Source: JAVWMQ01 sp036637375
Lineage (GTDB): Bacteria > Bacillota > Clostridia > Peptostreptococcales > Anaerovoracaceae
DNA length: 59,426 nucleotides
Assembly: GCA_036637375.1 (NCBI GenBank)
Contig: JAVWMQ010000005.1
Coordinates: forward strand, 1-59,426
Reading direction: 5' to 3'
Below are positions 25,697-34,288 of the stretch, piece by piece. Both the position numbers and the translations under genes were made by a program. How positions within the stretch are numbered: the stretch's first letter is position 1; each line of letters begins with the position of its first letter. A model generated the notes under the pieces. It had not been told where the DNA came from, ran no database searches, and worked only from the letters and a program-made list of their open reading frames with translations.

Positions 25697-26874
25697 TAAC
25701 TTTTATCAATAAAAGGTTTTTTTACATAATCACAATTTTTGTAACAATCATATCCAAAACTTATATTATAGAAGTCACTCGCTTTTATATCGTATCGCAG
25801 CATTTCTTCATTGTATTTATCAACATTATCTACTATATTCAAATCAATATTATCATTTTTTTTAATTGTTTTTAATATTTTTCCACCATTACTATTTAAA
25901 GCCAATACCCTAGTATATAGTTTCATAGGATTGTCTTTATAAAACCCTACCAAAGAATGAATAATAAACCTATTTATCCTTGTTTGGGTATACCTCTTGG
26001 ACTTAAGGGTATAAACTAACTCTTCTAAAGTTTGAATATTCCTTATATTTTTGTATATTATATTTTCAATACCTTCTCCACCACCAAAGACGTTTTTTAA
26101 AATATCTTTGTTATGAATATCGAGCAAAAGTTTACTCTTGATAATATTGAAATGATTTATATTATCACTACTAGCTATTTTGCCACGTTCAATTAGATAA
26201 TCATAAACATCATTAGGTATATAGTCAGTTATCTCTTCATACTCTCCATTTATAATACTTTTCCTAATTGCTGTTGCACTTGAAAATTCACTATGAAGTT
26301 GCTCTGAATTATATCCACCACCAACACGTTTTATTGTTATAGGCTTAATATTGCTATTTAATCTCTTTAGTTCCTTTAAATATTCTATTGCTAAAATATT
26401 GTTAGGACTATCTAATATATGTGAAAACTGCTTTGCTGCAAGGGATCTAGCTTTTGGGAAACTATACCCTTGGTCTAAGTGTTTTTTTAGATTTTCTCTG
26501 TATTCATCTGTTTCATAACAAAAAAAATCAGCCGCTTTCATTAAATCATCAATTTTTCCAGATTCACTTCCAAAGCTAACACTCTCTATTGCACCCAATC
26601 CATTTAGAATTCCAATCCCACCTTTAGCAAAGTATTCTGCACTATTGCATGCATAGGTGAAAGGCATTTCCAAAACCAGATCAGCTCCAGCATTAATCGC
26701 CATTTTAGCTCTAGTCCACTTATCGAAAATCGCAGCCTCGCCTCTTTGAGTAAAATCTCCACTCATTACAACTACAACAAAATCAGCCATACTCACCTTT
26801 TTAGATTCTTTAATATGATAAATATGGCCATTATGTATAGGATTATATTCGGCAATAATACCTAGAACTTTCAC
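25693..26874 (-). CDS. tmcAL: tRNA(Met) cytidine acetate ligase TmcAL (YlbM family)
   Basis: The 393-residue nucleotidyltransferase-like enzyme activates acetate with ATP and acetylates the wobble cytidine of elongator tRNA-Met. The N-terminal HIGH-type motif is AEYNPIHNGH (residues 8-17), followed by VVVMSGDFTQRGE and the later SSATAIR. Translation starts at a GTG (26874), correctly spaced after AGAGGG and three bases past the preceding stop. The order rsmD-coaD-X-tmcAL-ackA is a conserved Firmicutes neighbourhood. A role for local acetate supply by acetate kinase is only suggestive. Confidence 0.92.
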   Translation of the reverse strand: MKVLGIIAEYNPIHNGHIYHIKESKKVSMADFVVVVMSGDFTQRGEAAIFDKWTRAKMAINAGADLVLEMPFTYACNSAEYFAKGGIGILNGLGAIESVSFGSESGKIDDLMKAADFFCYETDEYRENLKKHLDQGYSFPKARSLAAKQFSHILDSPNNILAIEYLKELKRLNSNIKPITIKRVGGGYNSEQLHSEFSSATAIRKSIINGEYEEITDYIPNDVYDYLIERGKIASSDNINHFNIIKSKLLLDIHNKDILKNVFGGGEGIENIIYKNIRNIQTLEELVYTLKSKRYTQTRINRFIIHSLVGFYKDNPMKLYTRVLALNSNGGKILKTIKKNDNIDLNIVDNVDKYNEEMLRYDIKASDFYNISFGYDCYKNCDYVKKPFIDKSY

Positions 26875-26877
26875 AGG

Positions 26878-27447
26878 TTAACCCTCTTCTCGATCCAATT
26901 GTTTTGTATAATTGTTTTTAAGATCAGTCCCTATTTGAGTATTATATGCCATGTCTTTAATTTCATCTCTGTTAGTAGCCAGAACATGGTTAACTTCAGC
27001 AAAAGTATTCTCAAGATTATTAAACATATCGTTGAAATAAAGGTTATTTAATTTATCCATTTTTTCTTGGAAGTTATATAAAATCCCATCAACATAATCA
27101 TAAGTGCTCATTTTTAATTGTTTGATGTTTGCTTCTGTAAGTTGCATTAACTCCTCAGCTCTTCTTCTAGTCTTTGTCAGAATTTCATCTTTTTCAACTA
27201 AACTCTCTGCATGTCTTTTTGCATCTGCAACAACAACTTCATACTCATTTTTGGCTTCTGATAAGATTCTATCTTTTTCAGACTGTATCCACTGTGCTTG
27301 ATGAATTTCATCCGGTAGAGAATCTCTTATTTCTTTCACAATTTCAAGAATTTCATTAGACTCAATCATTACCTTTCCAGTTAGGGGCACTCCAGATGCA
27401 GTATCAATTATTTCTTCAATTTCTCCTAATAACTCCATTATTTTCAT
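26878..27447 (-). CDS. Conserved coiled-coil protein of unknown function
   Basis: The 189-residue protein has no signal peptide or membrane helix and is dominated by long helices rich in Glu, Lys and Leu (about residues 50-160), like V-ATPase subunit H/E or DivIVA-type coiled coils. The first 35 residues (MKIMELLGEIEEIIDTASGV) resemble the short N-terminal region of similar proteins found beside coaD in Clostridia. GGAGG precedes the start, its stop lies 3 bases before tmcAL, and coaD ends one base before it starts. I do not recognise a function; a scaffolding or septum-associated role is only a guess from shape. Confidence 0.8.
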   Translation of the reverse strand: MKIMELLGEIEEIIDTASGVPLTGKVMIESNEILEIVKEIRDSLPDEIHQAQWIQSEKDRILSEAKNEYEVVVADAKRHAESLVEKDEILTKTRRRAEELMQLTEANIKQLKMSTYDYVDGILYNFQEKMDKLNNLYFNDMFNNLENTFAEVNHVLATNRDEIKDMAYNTQIGTDLKNNYTKQLDREEG

Positions 27448-27921
27448 TTATTTTTCCTCCATTGCCTTTAATACATTGTTTGGAACCAAACCTTCAATAT
27501 CTCCACCCAAACTAAAAACCTCTTTTGCCATACTAGAGCTGATAAAAGAGTAGCTTGGATCTGTCATAAGGAAAATAGTCTCAACCTTTTCTTCATAAAG
27601 TCTTGCGTTCATATGTGCCATTTGTATTTCGTAATCAAAATCAGTGTTTCCTCTAAGCCCTCTTACAACCATATTAAATCCGCCTTTATTCACATAATCC
27701 GCAAGCAAGCCAGAGAAAGCATCAACTTTAACATTAGGGATTTTTTTTACTGCTTCTTTGATCATATCCACTCTGTCGCTAGCAGAAAAATATGGTATCT
27801 TCTGTGGATTTTCAATTACTCCTACAACTAATTCATCACATAGTTTTGCAGCTCGTTTAATCATATTATAATGACCACAAGTTAAAGGGTCAAACGAACC
27901 TGCATATAAAGCTTTATTCAT
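27448..27921 (-). CDS. coaD: Phosphopantetheine adenylyltransferase
   Basis: The 157-residue enzyme carries out the fourth step of coenzyme A synthesis, joining ATP and 4'-phosphopantetheine. It has the nucleotidyltransferase motif GSFDPLTCGH (8-17), GLRGNTDFDYE, and the C-terminal ISSSMAKE segment that holds the adenylyl group. The length matches the family. It directly abuts the coiled-coil gene and follows rsmD by 35 bases, the usual rsmD-coaD pairing. Confidence 0.97.
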   Translation of the reverse strand: MNKALYAGSFDPLTCGHYNMIKRAAKLCDELVVGVIENPQKIPYFSASDRVDMIKEAVKKIPNVKVDAFSGLLADYVNKGGFNMVVRGLRGNTDFDYEIQMAHMNARLYEEKVETIFLMTDPSYSFISSSMAKEVFSLGGDIEGLVPNNVLKAMEEK

Positions 27922-27956
27922 ATTTTTCCTCCATAAATTAAATTATCTTAATATTA

Positions 27957-28493
27957 TCACATATAGATTGAAAGTACAACTCTACCATATTTTTTCTCTT
28001 TTGTTTTTTTGAACTTTCCAATTTCATCAGGTAAAACATCTTCTTTTGGATGTTCAACAACGATCTTGCCATCTTCAGCAAGCAAATCCAACTCTTCAAT
28101 TTTTTCCAAAACAAGAGAAATTAACCCCTTATTATATGGTGGATCCACTAAAAATATGTCAACCTTTTCGCCTATATTTCCAAGAATCCTTGTGTAATCA
28201 CCATGTATTATTTTTGCAAGATCATTGGCTTTGCAATAAGTAACATTACTTTTTATTATTCTAATACTTTCATTTGCACTGTCACCAAAATAACAGAACT
28301 TGGCACCTCTTGATAGCGCCTCAAGCCCAAGGTTCCCTGTACCAGCAAACAGATCACAAAATACTCTGTCATAAGTATCATTCATCAGTATAGAAAACAT
28401 GGCCTCTTTAACTTTGTCTGTAGTTGGTCTGACTTTTTTATCTAAGGGGCTCTCAAGCTTTCTCCCTTTAAAATCTCCTGCTATTATTCTCAT
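27957..28493 (-). CDS. rsmD: 16S rRNA (guanine(966)-N2)-methyltransferase RsmD
   Basis: The 178-residue SAM-dependent methyltransferase starts MRIIAGDFKGRKL, with RPTTDKVKEAMF following, the SAM-binding DLFAGTGNLGLEALSRGA and catalytic DPPY (LVDPPYNKG). It modifies G966-equivalent of 16S rRNA during 30S assembly. AAGGAG precedes the start. It lies between recG and coaD as in many Firmicutes. Confidence 0.95.
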   Translation of the reverse strand: MRIIAGDFKGRKLESPLDKKVRPTTDKVKEAMFSILMNDTYDRVFCDLFAGTGNLGLEALSRGAKFCYFGDSANESIRIIKSNVTYCKANDLAKIIHGDYTRILGNIGEKVDIFLVDPPYNKGLISLVLEKIEELDLLAEDGKIVVEHPKEDVLPDEIGKFKKTKEKKYGRVVLSIYM

Positions 28494-28512
28494 TTTTACT
28501 CCTTACATAATT

Positions 28513-30531
28513 TTATATATTAATGTTAATTTTCTCCCCAAAAATCGAAATCACTCTCGCTTTTAAATTGTCATTAACTTCATTATATTCACTTTTAATT
28601 TCATCTCTAACCTTTTGTAAAATGTCGGTATGTCTAATTAAATCAGCAAGTCTCATATCCGGAATGCCATGTTGTCTAACACCAAACATTTCTCCTGGAC
28701 CACGCAACTTTAAATCTTGTTCTGATATATAAAAACCATCCGTTGATTCTGTCATTATCTTTGCTCTTGCCTGAGCAACATCACTTTCACTATTACATAT
28801 CAAGTAACAATAAGACTGTAGACTCCCACGTCCAACACGACCTCTTAGCTGATGCATTTGAGCAAGACCAAATCTTTCAGAGTTTTCAATAACCATTACA
28901 GTTGCATTTGGAACATTTATCCCCACTTCTATAACAACTGTTGAAACCAAAATATGGATTTCTCCGCTTTTAAACTTTGCCATTATTTCATCTCGTTTAT
29001 CTTGCTTAATATCACCATGAATTAATTCAATTGAAACATTTTCATTTATAAATTTTGATTGCAATTCTTCATAAATATTAGTTGCAGATTTTGCTGAAAT
29101 ATTTTCAGATTCTTCTATTAGAGGTGCAACAACATAACATTGTTTTCCGCTTTTTATTTCTCCTAATACTTTATTATATACATAGTTCCTTTTTTTATCA
29201 CTATATTTTTCTGTAATAATTTTTTTTCGTCCCTTTGGCAAACTCTTTATAATCGAAATATCTAGGTCACCATATAAAATTATTGCCAAAGTTCTCGGAA
29301 TTGGAGTTGCTGTCATTATTAACACATGTGGATTATCTCCCTTTTCATAGAGTTTTAGTCTTTGATTAACACCAAATCTATGTTGCTCATCTGTAATCAC
29401 AAGTCCAAGTTTATTAAAGTCGACTTTTTCTTGAATGATAGCATTTGTACCAACAATAATATTTATATCGCCATTTTTAAGTTTGTTTAAAACTTCTCTT
29501 TTTTCTTTTGCTTTCATACTACCAGATAGAAGCCCAACATTTATTCCAAATTGATCAAACATAGTTTTTAATCCAGCATAGTGTTGCCTTGCAAGTAAGT
29601 CGGTAGGTGCCATAAATGCCCCCTGGTATCCAGATATAACCGTCAGATATAATGCTGCTTCAGCTACAGCTGTTTTACCCGATCCAACATCTCCTTGCAA
29701 AAGTCTATTCATAGATTTACCACTAGAAGTATCCTTTTTTATTTCAAGCAAAACCTTCTTTTGATCATCAGTAAGTTCAAAAGGAAGTTTATCTGTATAT
29801 TCTTTTGTATCTCCGTTAAATAGTACCCCTTTAACTTCACCTCTCTTCATCATAAGGAGGCCAAGCTGCATTATGAATAATTCTTCAAAAATTAGTCGGT
29901 ACTTGGCAATCTTTAAATGCTCAACCGTTTCAGGTTTATGTATATTATTTATAGCAAAATCAATTGGACACAATTTATTTTTTTCGATGATTTTTTTGGG
30001 TATATAATCTTCAAACTCTATGTGTTCTCCTAATATTCGTCTTATTAATTTACGTATTTCATTTTGAGATATCCCTTTTGTTATGGGGTAAACTGGCACA
30101 ATACCTAATTCACTAGTATCACCATCTATTTTCTCTATTTCAGGATGTAGAAATTGTGTTTTTCCATTAGATGAAGTCACCTTGCCATAAATTAAAAGTT
30201 CATCACCTCTTTTGATTTGCTTAACCAAAAATTGAGCATTAAAAAAAACAATTTCAACTTTACCAGTAGAGTCTTCTACCAATAAACGAAGATTTTGTTT
30301 CTTTGTTCTATTAAATTTGTCACTTGCAACAAAAATCACCCTACCTTTAATTTGACAAGTTTCGCCAACAGTAAGGTCTTTAATACCAGTAATCTTTCTT
30401 TTGTCTTGATAAGTTCTTGGAAAATAATATATCAAATCAGATATTTTTGTAATCCCCATTTTTTTTAAAAGCTCTGTCTTTTTTGGACCAATTCCCTTGA
30501 TAGTTGACACGTTATCATTCATTGACGTCAT
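28513..30531 (-). CDS. recG: ATP-dependent DNA helicase RecG
   Basis: The 672-residue branch-migration helicase has an N-terminal wedge/OB domain (residues 1-230, with YFPRTYQDKR), helicase motif I GDVGSGKTAVAEAAL, motif II DEQHRFG, TATPIPRTLA (III), and QLRGRVGRG (VI). It reverses stalled forks and processes Holliday junctions. The start at 30531 follows GAGGTGAG; a Met three codons later is possible. It overlaps the Asp23 gene by 17 bases, showing co-translation. Full family length, no defects. Confidence 0.96.
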   Translation of the reverse strand: MTSMNDNVSTIKGIGPKKTELLKKMGITKISDLIYYFPRTYQDKRKITGIKDLTVGETCQIKGRVIFVASDKFNRTKKQNLRLLVEDSTGKVEIVFFNAQFLVKQIKRGDELLIYGKVTSSNGKTQFLHPEIEKIDGDTSELGIVPVYPITKGISQNEIRKLIRRILGEHIEFEDYIPKKIIEKNKLCPIDFAINNIHKPETVEHLKIAKYRLIFEELFIMQLGLLMMKRGEVKGVLFNGDTKEYTDKLPFELTDDQKKVLLEIKKDTSSGKSMNRLLQGDVGSGKTAVAEAALYLTVISGYQGAFMAPTDLLARQHYAGLKTMFDQFGINVGLLSGSMKAKEKREVLNKLKNGDINIIVGTNAIIQEKVDFNKLGLVITDEQHRFGVNQRLKLYEKGDNPHVLIMTATPIPRTLAIILYGDLDISIIKSLPKGRKKIITEKYSDKKRNYVYNKVLGEIKSGKQCYVVAPLIEESENISAKSATNIYEELQSKFINENVSIELIHGDIKQDKRDEIMAKFKSGEIHILVSTVVIEVGINVPNATVMVIENSERFGLAQMHQLRGRVGRGSLQSYCYLICNSESDVAQARAKIMTESTDGFYISEQDLKLRGPGEMFGVRQHGIPDMRLADLIRHTDILQKVRDEIKSEYNEVNDNLKARVISIFGEKININI

Positions 30532-30928
30532 ATTTTTTTCTCACCTCAATATTTCGTTTAACAACATGTTTTGAAATCGTTCCAGTAACTACTATAGAAA
30601 CACTTTTAGGAACTACCCCTATCGACGATTCGATTTTCCTTTTTATATTATCAATTAATTGATCAACCGTCTTACTTATGCTTATTCCAAACCTAATCAT
30701 TACATAAAGTTTTATATCAACAATATTATTTTCAAAAGTCACTTCAATATTACTAATGTCTGTATTACCTATAGTACGAGAAACAAAACTCGGTCTCTTA
30801 CCTTTACTATTTGTCAAAAGTACTTTACCTTTAAAATTATTAACCTCTGAGGCTACAATTTCCGCAATGACATTTTCAGGTATTATTATTTTGCCTAAAT
30901 TAGTTCTTTCTTTGTAAGTATCCGGCAT
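30515..30928 (-). CDS. Asp23/Gls24 family envelope-stress protein (YloU-like)
   Basis: The 137-residue product has the DUF322 fold pattern: LGKIIIPENVIAEIVASEV, a variable middle, NNIVDIKLYVMIRFGISI, then VDQLIDNIKRKIESSIGV and a VSIVVTGT strand. Family members form abundant membrane-tethered or cytosolic assemblies and are linked to lipid or cell-wall stress. The start at 30928 follows AAGGAGGAG; a longer frame would run through the rpmB terminator. In related genomes the next gene is usually the fatty-acid kinase fakA/yloV; here it is directly recG, overlapping by 17 bases. Confidence 0.88.
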   Translation of the reverse strand: MPDTYKERTNLGKIIIPENVIAEIVASEVNNFKGKVLLTNSKGKRPSFVSRTIGNTDISNIEVTFENNIVDIKLYVMIRFGISISKTVDQLIDNIKRKIESSIGVVPKSVSIVVTGTISKHVVKRNIEVRKKYDVNE

Positions 30929-30953
30929 AAACTCCTCCTTGAATATAAAAATA

Positions 30954-30979
30954 AATTCTGTGCCAATAGGCACAGAATT
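30954..30979 (-). terminator. Intrinsic terminator between rpmB and the Asp23 gene
   Basis: An 11-base perfect stem (AATTCTGTGCC / GGCACAGAATT) with a four-base loop, followed on the minus strand by a T-rich tract. It ends only 25 bases before the Asp23 start, leaving no room for a separate promoter, so read-through probably feeds asp23-recG. Confidence 0.75.
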
Positions 30980-30988
30980 ATTTCCAAA

Positions 30989-31180
30989 TTAGTTGGCGCG
31001 GTTAACTTTATTTGATCTAATGCATCTTGTACATACATTAGCCTTTCTAACTCTGCCATCTTCTTCAATTCTTACAGTCTGGATATTTGCATTCCATTTT
31101 CTTCTAGTGTGTCTATTAGAATGTGATACATTGTTTCCAGAAACCTGTCCTTTACCGCAAATTTCGCATTTTCTTGACAT
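30989..31180 (-). CDS. rpmB: 50S ribosomal protein L28
   Basis: The 63-residue product MSRKCEICGKGQVSGNNVSHS is the classical L28 start, with two zinc cysteine pairs (CEICGK; CTRCIR). The start at 31180 lies 8 bases after AAGGAGG; an upstream GTG at 31189 overlaps it. Pairing of rpmB with an Asp23-family gene is conserved in Firmicutes. The four-cysteine form is zinc-binding. Confidence 0.97.
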   Translation of the reverse strand: MSRKCEICGKGQVSGNNVSHSNRHTRRKWNANIQTVRIEEDGRVRKANVCTRCIRSNKVNRAN

Positions 31181-31252
31181 TTGCCGCACCTCCTTTTTAT
31201 TAGTTATCTAAAGCCAAATAGCTTGAATTTCGCTCGAACAAGAGTTAGTATA

Positions 31253-31768
31253 TCATATCATATATTCATTTGCAAGTGTTAGTTTTCCATTTTTTCTTGT
31301 TTTATTCATATCTATAATTCTTTGATTACCGCTACCTCTAAAACTCAATGTTAAATCTCTCTTTTTAATTATGAATTTACCATCAATTAAATAGTCAACT
31401 ACACTTAATAACCCTTCAATATCTTCTTCTTTTTTATTTATAAGTTCTTCATAGGTATACCCTGTATATGCTACAATATTTAAGGTCGTTTCACTTTTGA
31501 TCATTTTTCCAAGCTCATAAAAAGCATGTGCTTGCAAAAAAGGTTCTCCTCCTGTAAATGTAACTCCGCTTAAAACTCCATCTTTTTTAATTTCTTCCAA
31601 AAGTTTTATGATACTTACATCTTTTCCTGAATTTAGTTCCCAAGTTTGTTCGTTGTGACATCCTTCACATTTGTGAGTACATCCTTGACAGAATATTGAA
31701 AACCTAATGCCAGGGCCATCAGTAATTGATTCTCGTACAATTCCCGCTAAATTTATGTTAATGCTCAT
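31253..31768 (-). CDS. nrdG: Anaerobic ribonucleoside-triphosphate reductase activating protein NrdG
   Basis: The 171-residue radical-SAM activase inserts the glycyl radical into NrdD. The cluster motif CxxxCxxC is in CTHKCEGC, near residue 30, preceded by RFSIFCQG and followed by HNEQTW; GVTFTGGEPFLQ is the SAM-binding GGEP. The start overlaps the nrdD stop as ATGA, so the two are co-translated. The enzyme is oxygen-sensitive, marking an anaerobic life style. Confidence 0.96.
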   Translation of the reverse strand: MSININLAGIVRESITDGPGIRFSIFCQGCTHKCEGCHNEQTWELNSGKDVSIIKLLEEIKKDGVLSGVTFTGGEPFLQAHAFYELGKMIKSETTLNIVAYTGYTYEELINKKEEDIEGLLSVVDYLIDGKFIIKKRDLTLSFRGSGNQRIIDMNKTRKNGKLTLANEYMI

Positions 31769-34113
31769 AGTGTTTCCATTTCCATTACATCATGTTTAAC
31801 TCTATCATTTACCTCTGCGCTTTTAGCGTTATTAAACCTATCAACTGTTCCTACTAAGTATCCTGTAATACGTCTAATTCTTTCAAATCCTTCATTGTAT
31901 TCCTCTGTTCTACCACAACAAGGGCATTCGTTGTCTATGATACCAGTAAATCCACACACAGGGTCCCTATCTACAGGATGGTTGATTGAGCCATATCCTA
32001 TACCACTCTCTTTCATACATCTTACAATCTGCTCAAAAGCTTCTAAGTTCTTGCATGGATCTCCATCTAATTCAACATATGAAATATGTCCCGCATTTGT
32101 TAATCCATGGTAAGGAGCTTCAAGTTTAATTTTTTCATATGCAGAAATATTATAGTATACAGGAACATGGAATGAGTTAGTATAGTAATCTTTATCTGTA
32201 ACTCCTTCAATAATTCCAAATTTTTCTTTATCAATTCTAACAAATCTTCCAGAAAGACCTTCAGCTGGTGTTGCAAGCAGCGAATAGTTGAATCCTGATT
32301 TTTCACTTTCTTCATCTAAGCGTTTTCTCATATATCCAATTATTTCTAAACCTAGGTTTTGAGCTTCCTTTGTTTCACCATGGTGCACACCAATTAAGGC
32401 CTTTAAGGCTTCAGCAAGACCAATAAATCCTACAGAAAGTGTTCCATGCTTTAGAACTTCTCCAACACTATCATTTGGCTTAAGCTTGTCAGAATCCATC
32501 CAAATTCCTTGTCCCATTAAGAACGGATAATTTTTAACTTTTTTTGCTGCTTGAATCTTATATCTTTCCATAAGTTGATCTATACAAAGATCCATTTTTC
32601 TTTCTAGTTCCTCAAAGAAGAAGTCTATATTGCCATGAGATTTAATAGCAATTCTTGGTAAATTAATTGAAGTAAAGCTTAAATTTCCTCTGCCACCAAC
32701 AACTTCTCTGTCTTTGTCATATGTGTTTCCAATAACTCTAGTTCTACATCCCATATATGCGCATTCTGTGTTTGGATCGCCTTCCTTATAGTAAGGCAAG
32801 TTAAACGGTGCATCGATAAATGAGAAGTTCGGGAAAAGTCTCTTTGCAGAAACTCTGCAAGCTAATTTGAACAAATCATAGTTAGGATCTTCTTTATTAT
32901 AGTTTATCCCTTCTTTTATCTTAAAAATATGAATAGGGAAAATTGCTGTTTCACCATTTCCTAGACCTGCCTCTGTAGCAAGTAAAACACCCTCTATAAC
33001 TAGTCGTCCTTCTGGTGAAGTATCTGTTCCATAGTTAATTGAAGAAAAAGGAATTTGAGCTCCAGCTCTTGAATGCATTGTGTTTAAATTATGTACAAAA
33101 GCTTCCATAGCCTGATAAACAGCTCTTTTGATTTCCTTGTTAGCATACTTCATTGCTCTATTTTGTAGTTTGCTTAACTCTTCTTCACTTGCCTCAGTTA
33201 ATAATTTAGCTATGTATGGCATTTCCATCTCAAAGTAGCCATTGTCATTTGCAATAGTTGGGTAAATATCTTTTTGCTCAATTAGCTCATTACCTATCTC
33301 TTTAATCTTATCAACATTGCCGTCTTCATCAAGTTCCATATCAATTAATTTGCCAAGATTTGTCCAGTATAACTTTCTAAAAGTCTTTTTTACACCATTT
33401 GCCATGCCAAAATCAAAATCCGGAATACTTTGTCCACCATGCTGATCGTTTTGATTTGATTGTATAGCGATACAAGCAAGTGCAGAATAACTGTTAATGT
33501 CATTTGGTTCTCTTAAAAAGCCATGCCCTGTACTAAATCCATTTTTAAATAATTTTTCAATATCAATTTGGCAACAAGTTGTTGTCAAAGTTAAAAAATC
33601 AAGATCATGTATGTGAATATCACCAACTATATGAGCTTGGCTATGCTCAGGTTTAAGTACAAACATTTCATAAAACTGCTTTGCGCCTTCTGATCCATAT
33701 TTAAGCATAGTTCCCATTGCTGTATCACCGTCGATGTTAGCATTTTCTCTCTTAATATCATTTTCAGCAGCATCCTTAAAGGTTAGATCTTCGTAAATTT
33801 TCATTAAACGAGTATTCATATCCCTAACTCTTGTACGTTCTGCTCTATATATTATGAATTCTTTTGCTGTTCTAGCGTGCCCATTCTCAATTAATATTTT
33901 TTCTACAGCATCTTGGATTTCTTCAACTGTAGGCGTACTGTTATGACATCTTTCAACTAAATATAATTCAACCTGCTTAGCTAAGTATGTTGCCATGTCT
34001 TTGTCTTTACCACCAAGCACCTCTGCTGCTTTATATATTGCTAATGCAATTTTCTCAATATCAAACTCTGCAGTTCGACCATCTCTCTTAATTATTTTAG
34101 TAATTGTTCCCAT
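31765..34113 (-). CDS. nrdD: Anaerobic (class III) ribonucleoside-triphosphate reductase NrdD
   Basis: The 782-residue glycyl-radical enzyme reduces ribonucleotides to deoxyribonucleotides. An N-terminal ATP-cone regulatory domain (residues 1-95, KRDGRTAEFDIEKIA) precedes the ten-stranded barrel. Near the C-terminus lie four zinc cysteines (CGFTGIIDNECPCCG) and the radical site RRITGYLVGTVDRF, whose Gly carries the radical. Expression is probably controlled by NrdR through two boxes over a strong promoter just upstream. GGGAGG precedes the start. Confidence 0.97.
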   Translation of the reverse strand: MGTITKIIKRDGRTAEFDIEKIALAIYKAAEVLGGKDKDMATYLAKQVELYLVERCHNSTPTVEEIQDAVEKILIENGHARTAKEFIIYRAERTRVRDMNTRLMKIYEDLTFKDAAENDIKRENANIDGDTAMGTMLKYGSEGAKQFYEMFVLKPEHSQAHIVGDIHIHDLDFLTLTTTCCQIDIEKLFKNGFSTGHGFLREPNDINSYSALACIAIQSNQNDQHGGQSIPDFDFGMANGVKKTFRKLYWTNLGKLIDMELDEDGNVDKIKEIGNELIEQKDIYPTIANDNGYFEMEMPYIAKLLTEASEEELSKLQNRAMKYANKEIKRAVYQAMEAFVHNLNTMHSRAGAQIPFSSINYGTDTSPEGRLVIEGVLLATEAGLGNGETAIFPIHIFKIKEGINYNKEDPNYDLFKLACRVSAKRLFPNFSFIDAPFNLPYYKEGDPNTECAYMGCRTRVIGNTYDKDREVVGGRGNLSFTSINLPRIAIKSHGNIDFFFEELERKMDLCIDQLMERYKIQAAKKVKNYPFLMGQGIWMDSDKLKPNDSVGEVLKHGTLSVGFIGLAEALKALIGVHHGETKEAQNLGLEIIGYMRKRLDEESEKSGFNYSLLATPAEGLSGRFVRIDKEKFGIIEGVTDKDYYTNSFHVPVYYNISAYEKIKLEAPYHGLTNAGHISYVELDGDPCKNLEAFEQIVRCMKESGIGYGSINHPVDRDPVCGFTGIIDNECPCCGRTEEYNEGFERIRRITGYLVGTVDRFNNAKSAEVNDRVKHDVMEMETL

Positions 34114-34164
34114 TAAATCCTCCCTTATAGACTATCTATGTTTAATTTTCAACACTTTCACTCA

Positions 34165-34180
34165 CCACTATATGTAGTGT
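34165..34180. promoter_or_regulatory. NrdR box 1
   Basis: CACTA-TATG-TAGTG is a near-palindrome matching the core of the NrdR operator (ACACTATATATAGTGT type). It lies just after the predicted start of nrdD transcription, a repressing position. Confidence 0.65.
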
Positions 34181-34200
34181 TGTTTTTGGGTTCCTATTAA

Positions 34201-34228
34201 ATTATACCCTATATATAAATAATGTCAA
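34201..34228 (-). promoter_or_regulatory. Predicted sigma-A promoter of nrdDG
   Basis: On the minus strand a perfect TTGACA (34223-34228), 16-base spacer and perfect TATAAT (34201-34206). It is the best promoter match in the window and would be very active unless repressed. Confidence 0.8.
34206..34221. promoter_or_regulatory. Possible NrdR box 2
   Basis: The sequence ACCCTATATATAAATA keeps the TATATATAG-type core on the minus strand but one arm is poor. It fills the promoter spacer, and its centre is 41 bases (about four helical turns) from box 1, so both would face the same side of the DNA. Confidence 0.4.
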
Positions 34229-34260
34229 TAAAAAAAAGATGTCAATATTTTCCTAAATTA

Positions 34261-34288
34261 TTGAAAATGTATTAATATTCATTTTCAA
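34261..34288 (-). terminator. Weak terminator-like hairpin at the end of the GNAT gene
   Basis: A 9-base inverted repeat (TTGAAAATG / CATTTTCAA) with a 10-base loop overlaps the last codons of the gene. It is A/T-rich with only a short T-run, so termination would be partial. Confidence 0.35.

Noticed and set aside
34114..34271. A tRNA or riboswitch in the space upstream of nrdD
   Set aside because: The space is explained by a consensus promoter and NrdR-like boxes; no cloverleaf or aptamer fold is apparent.
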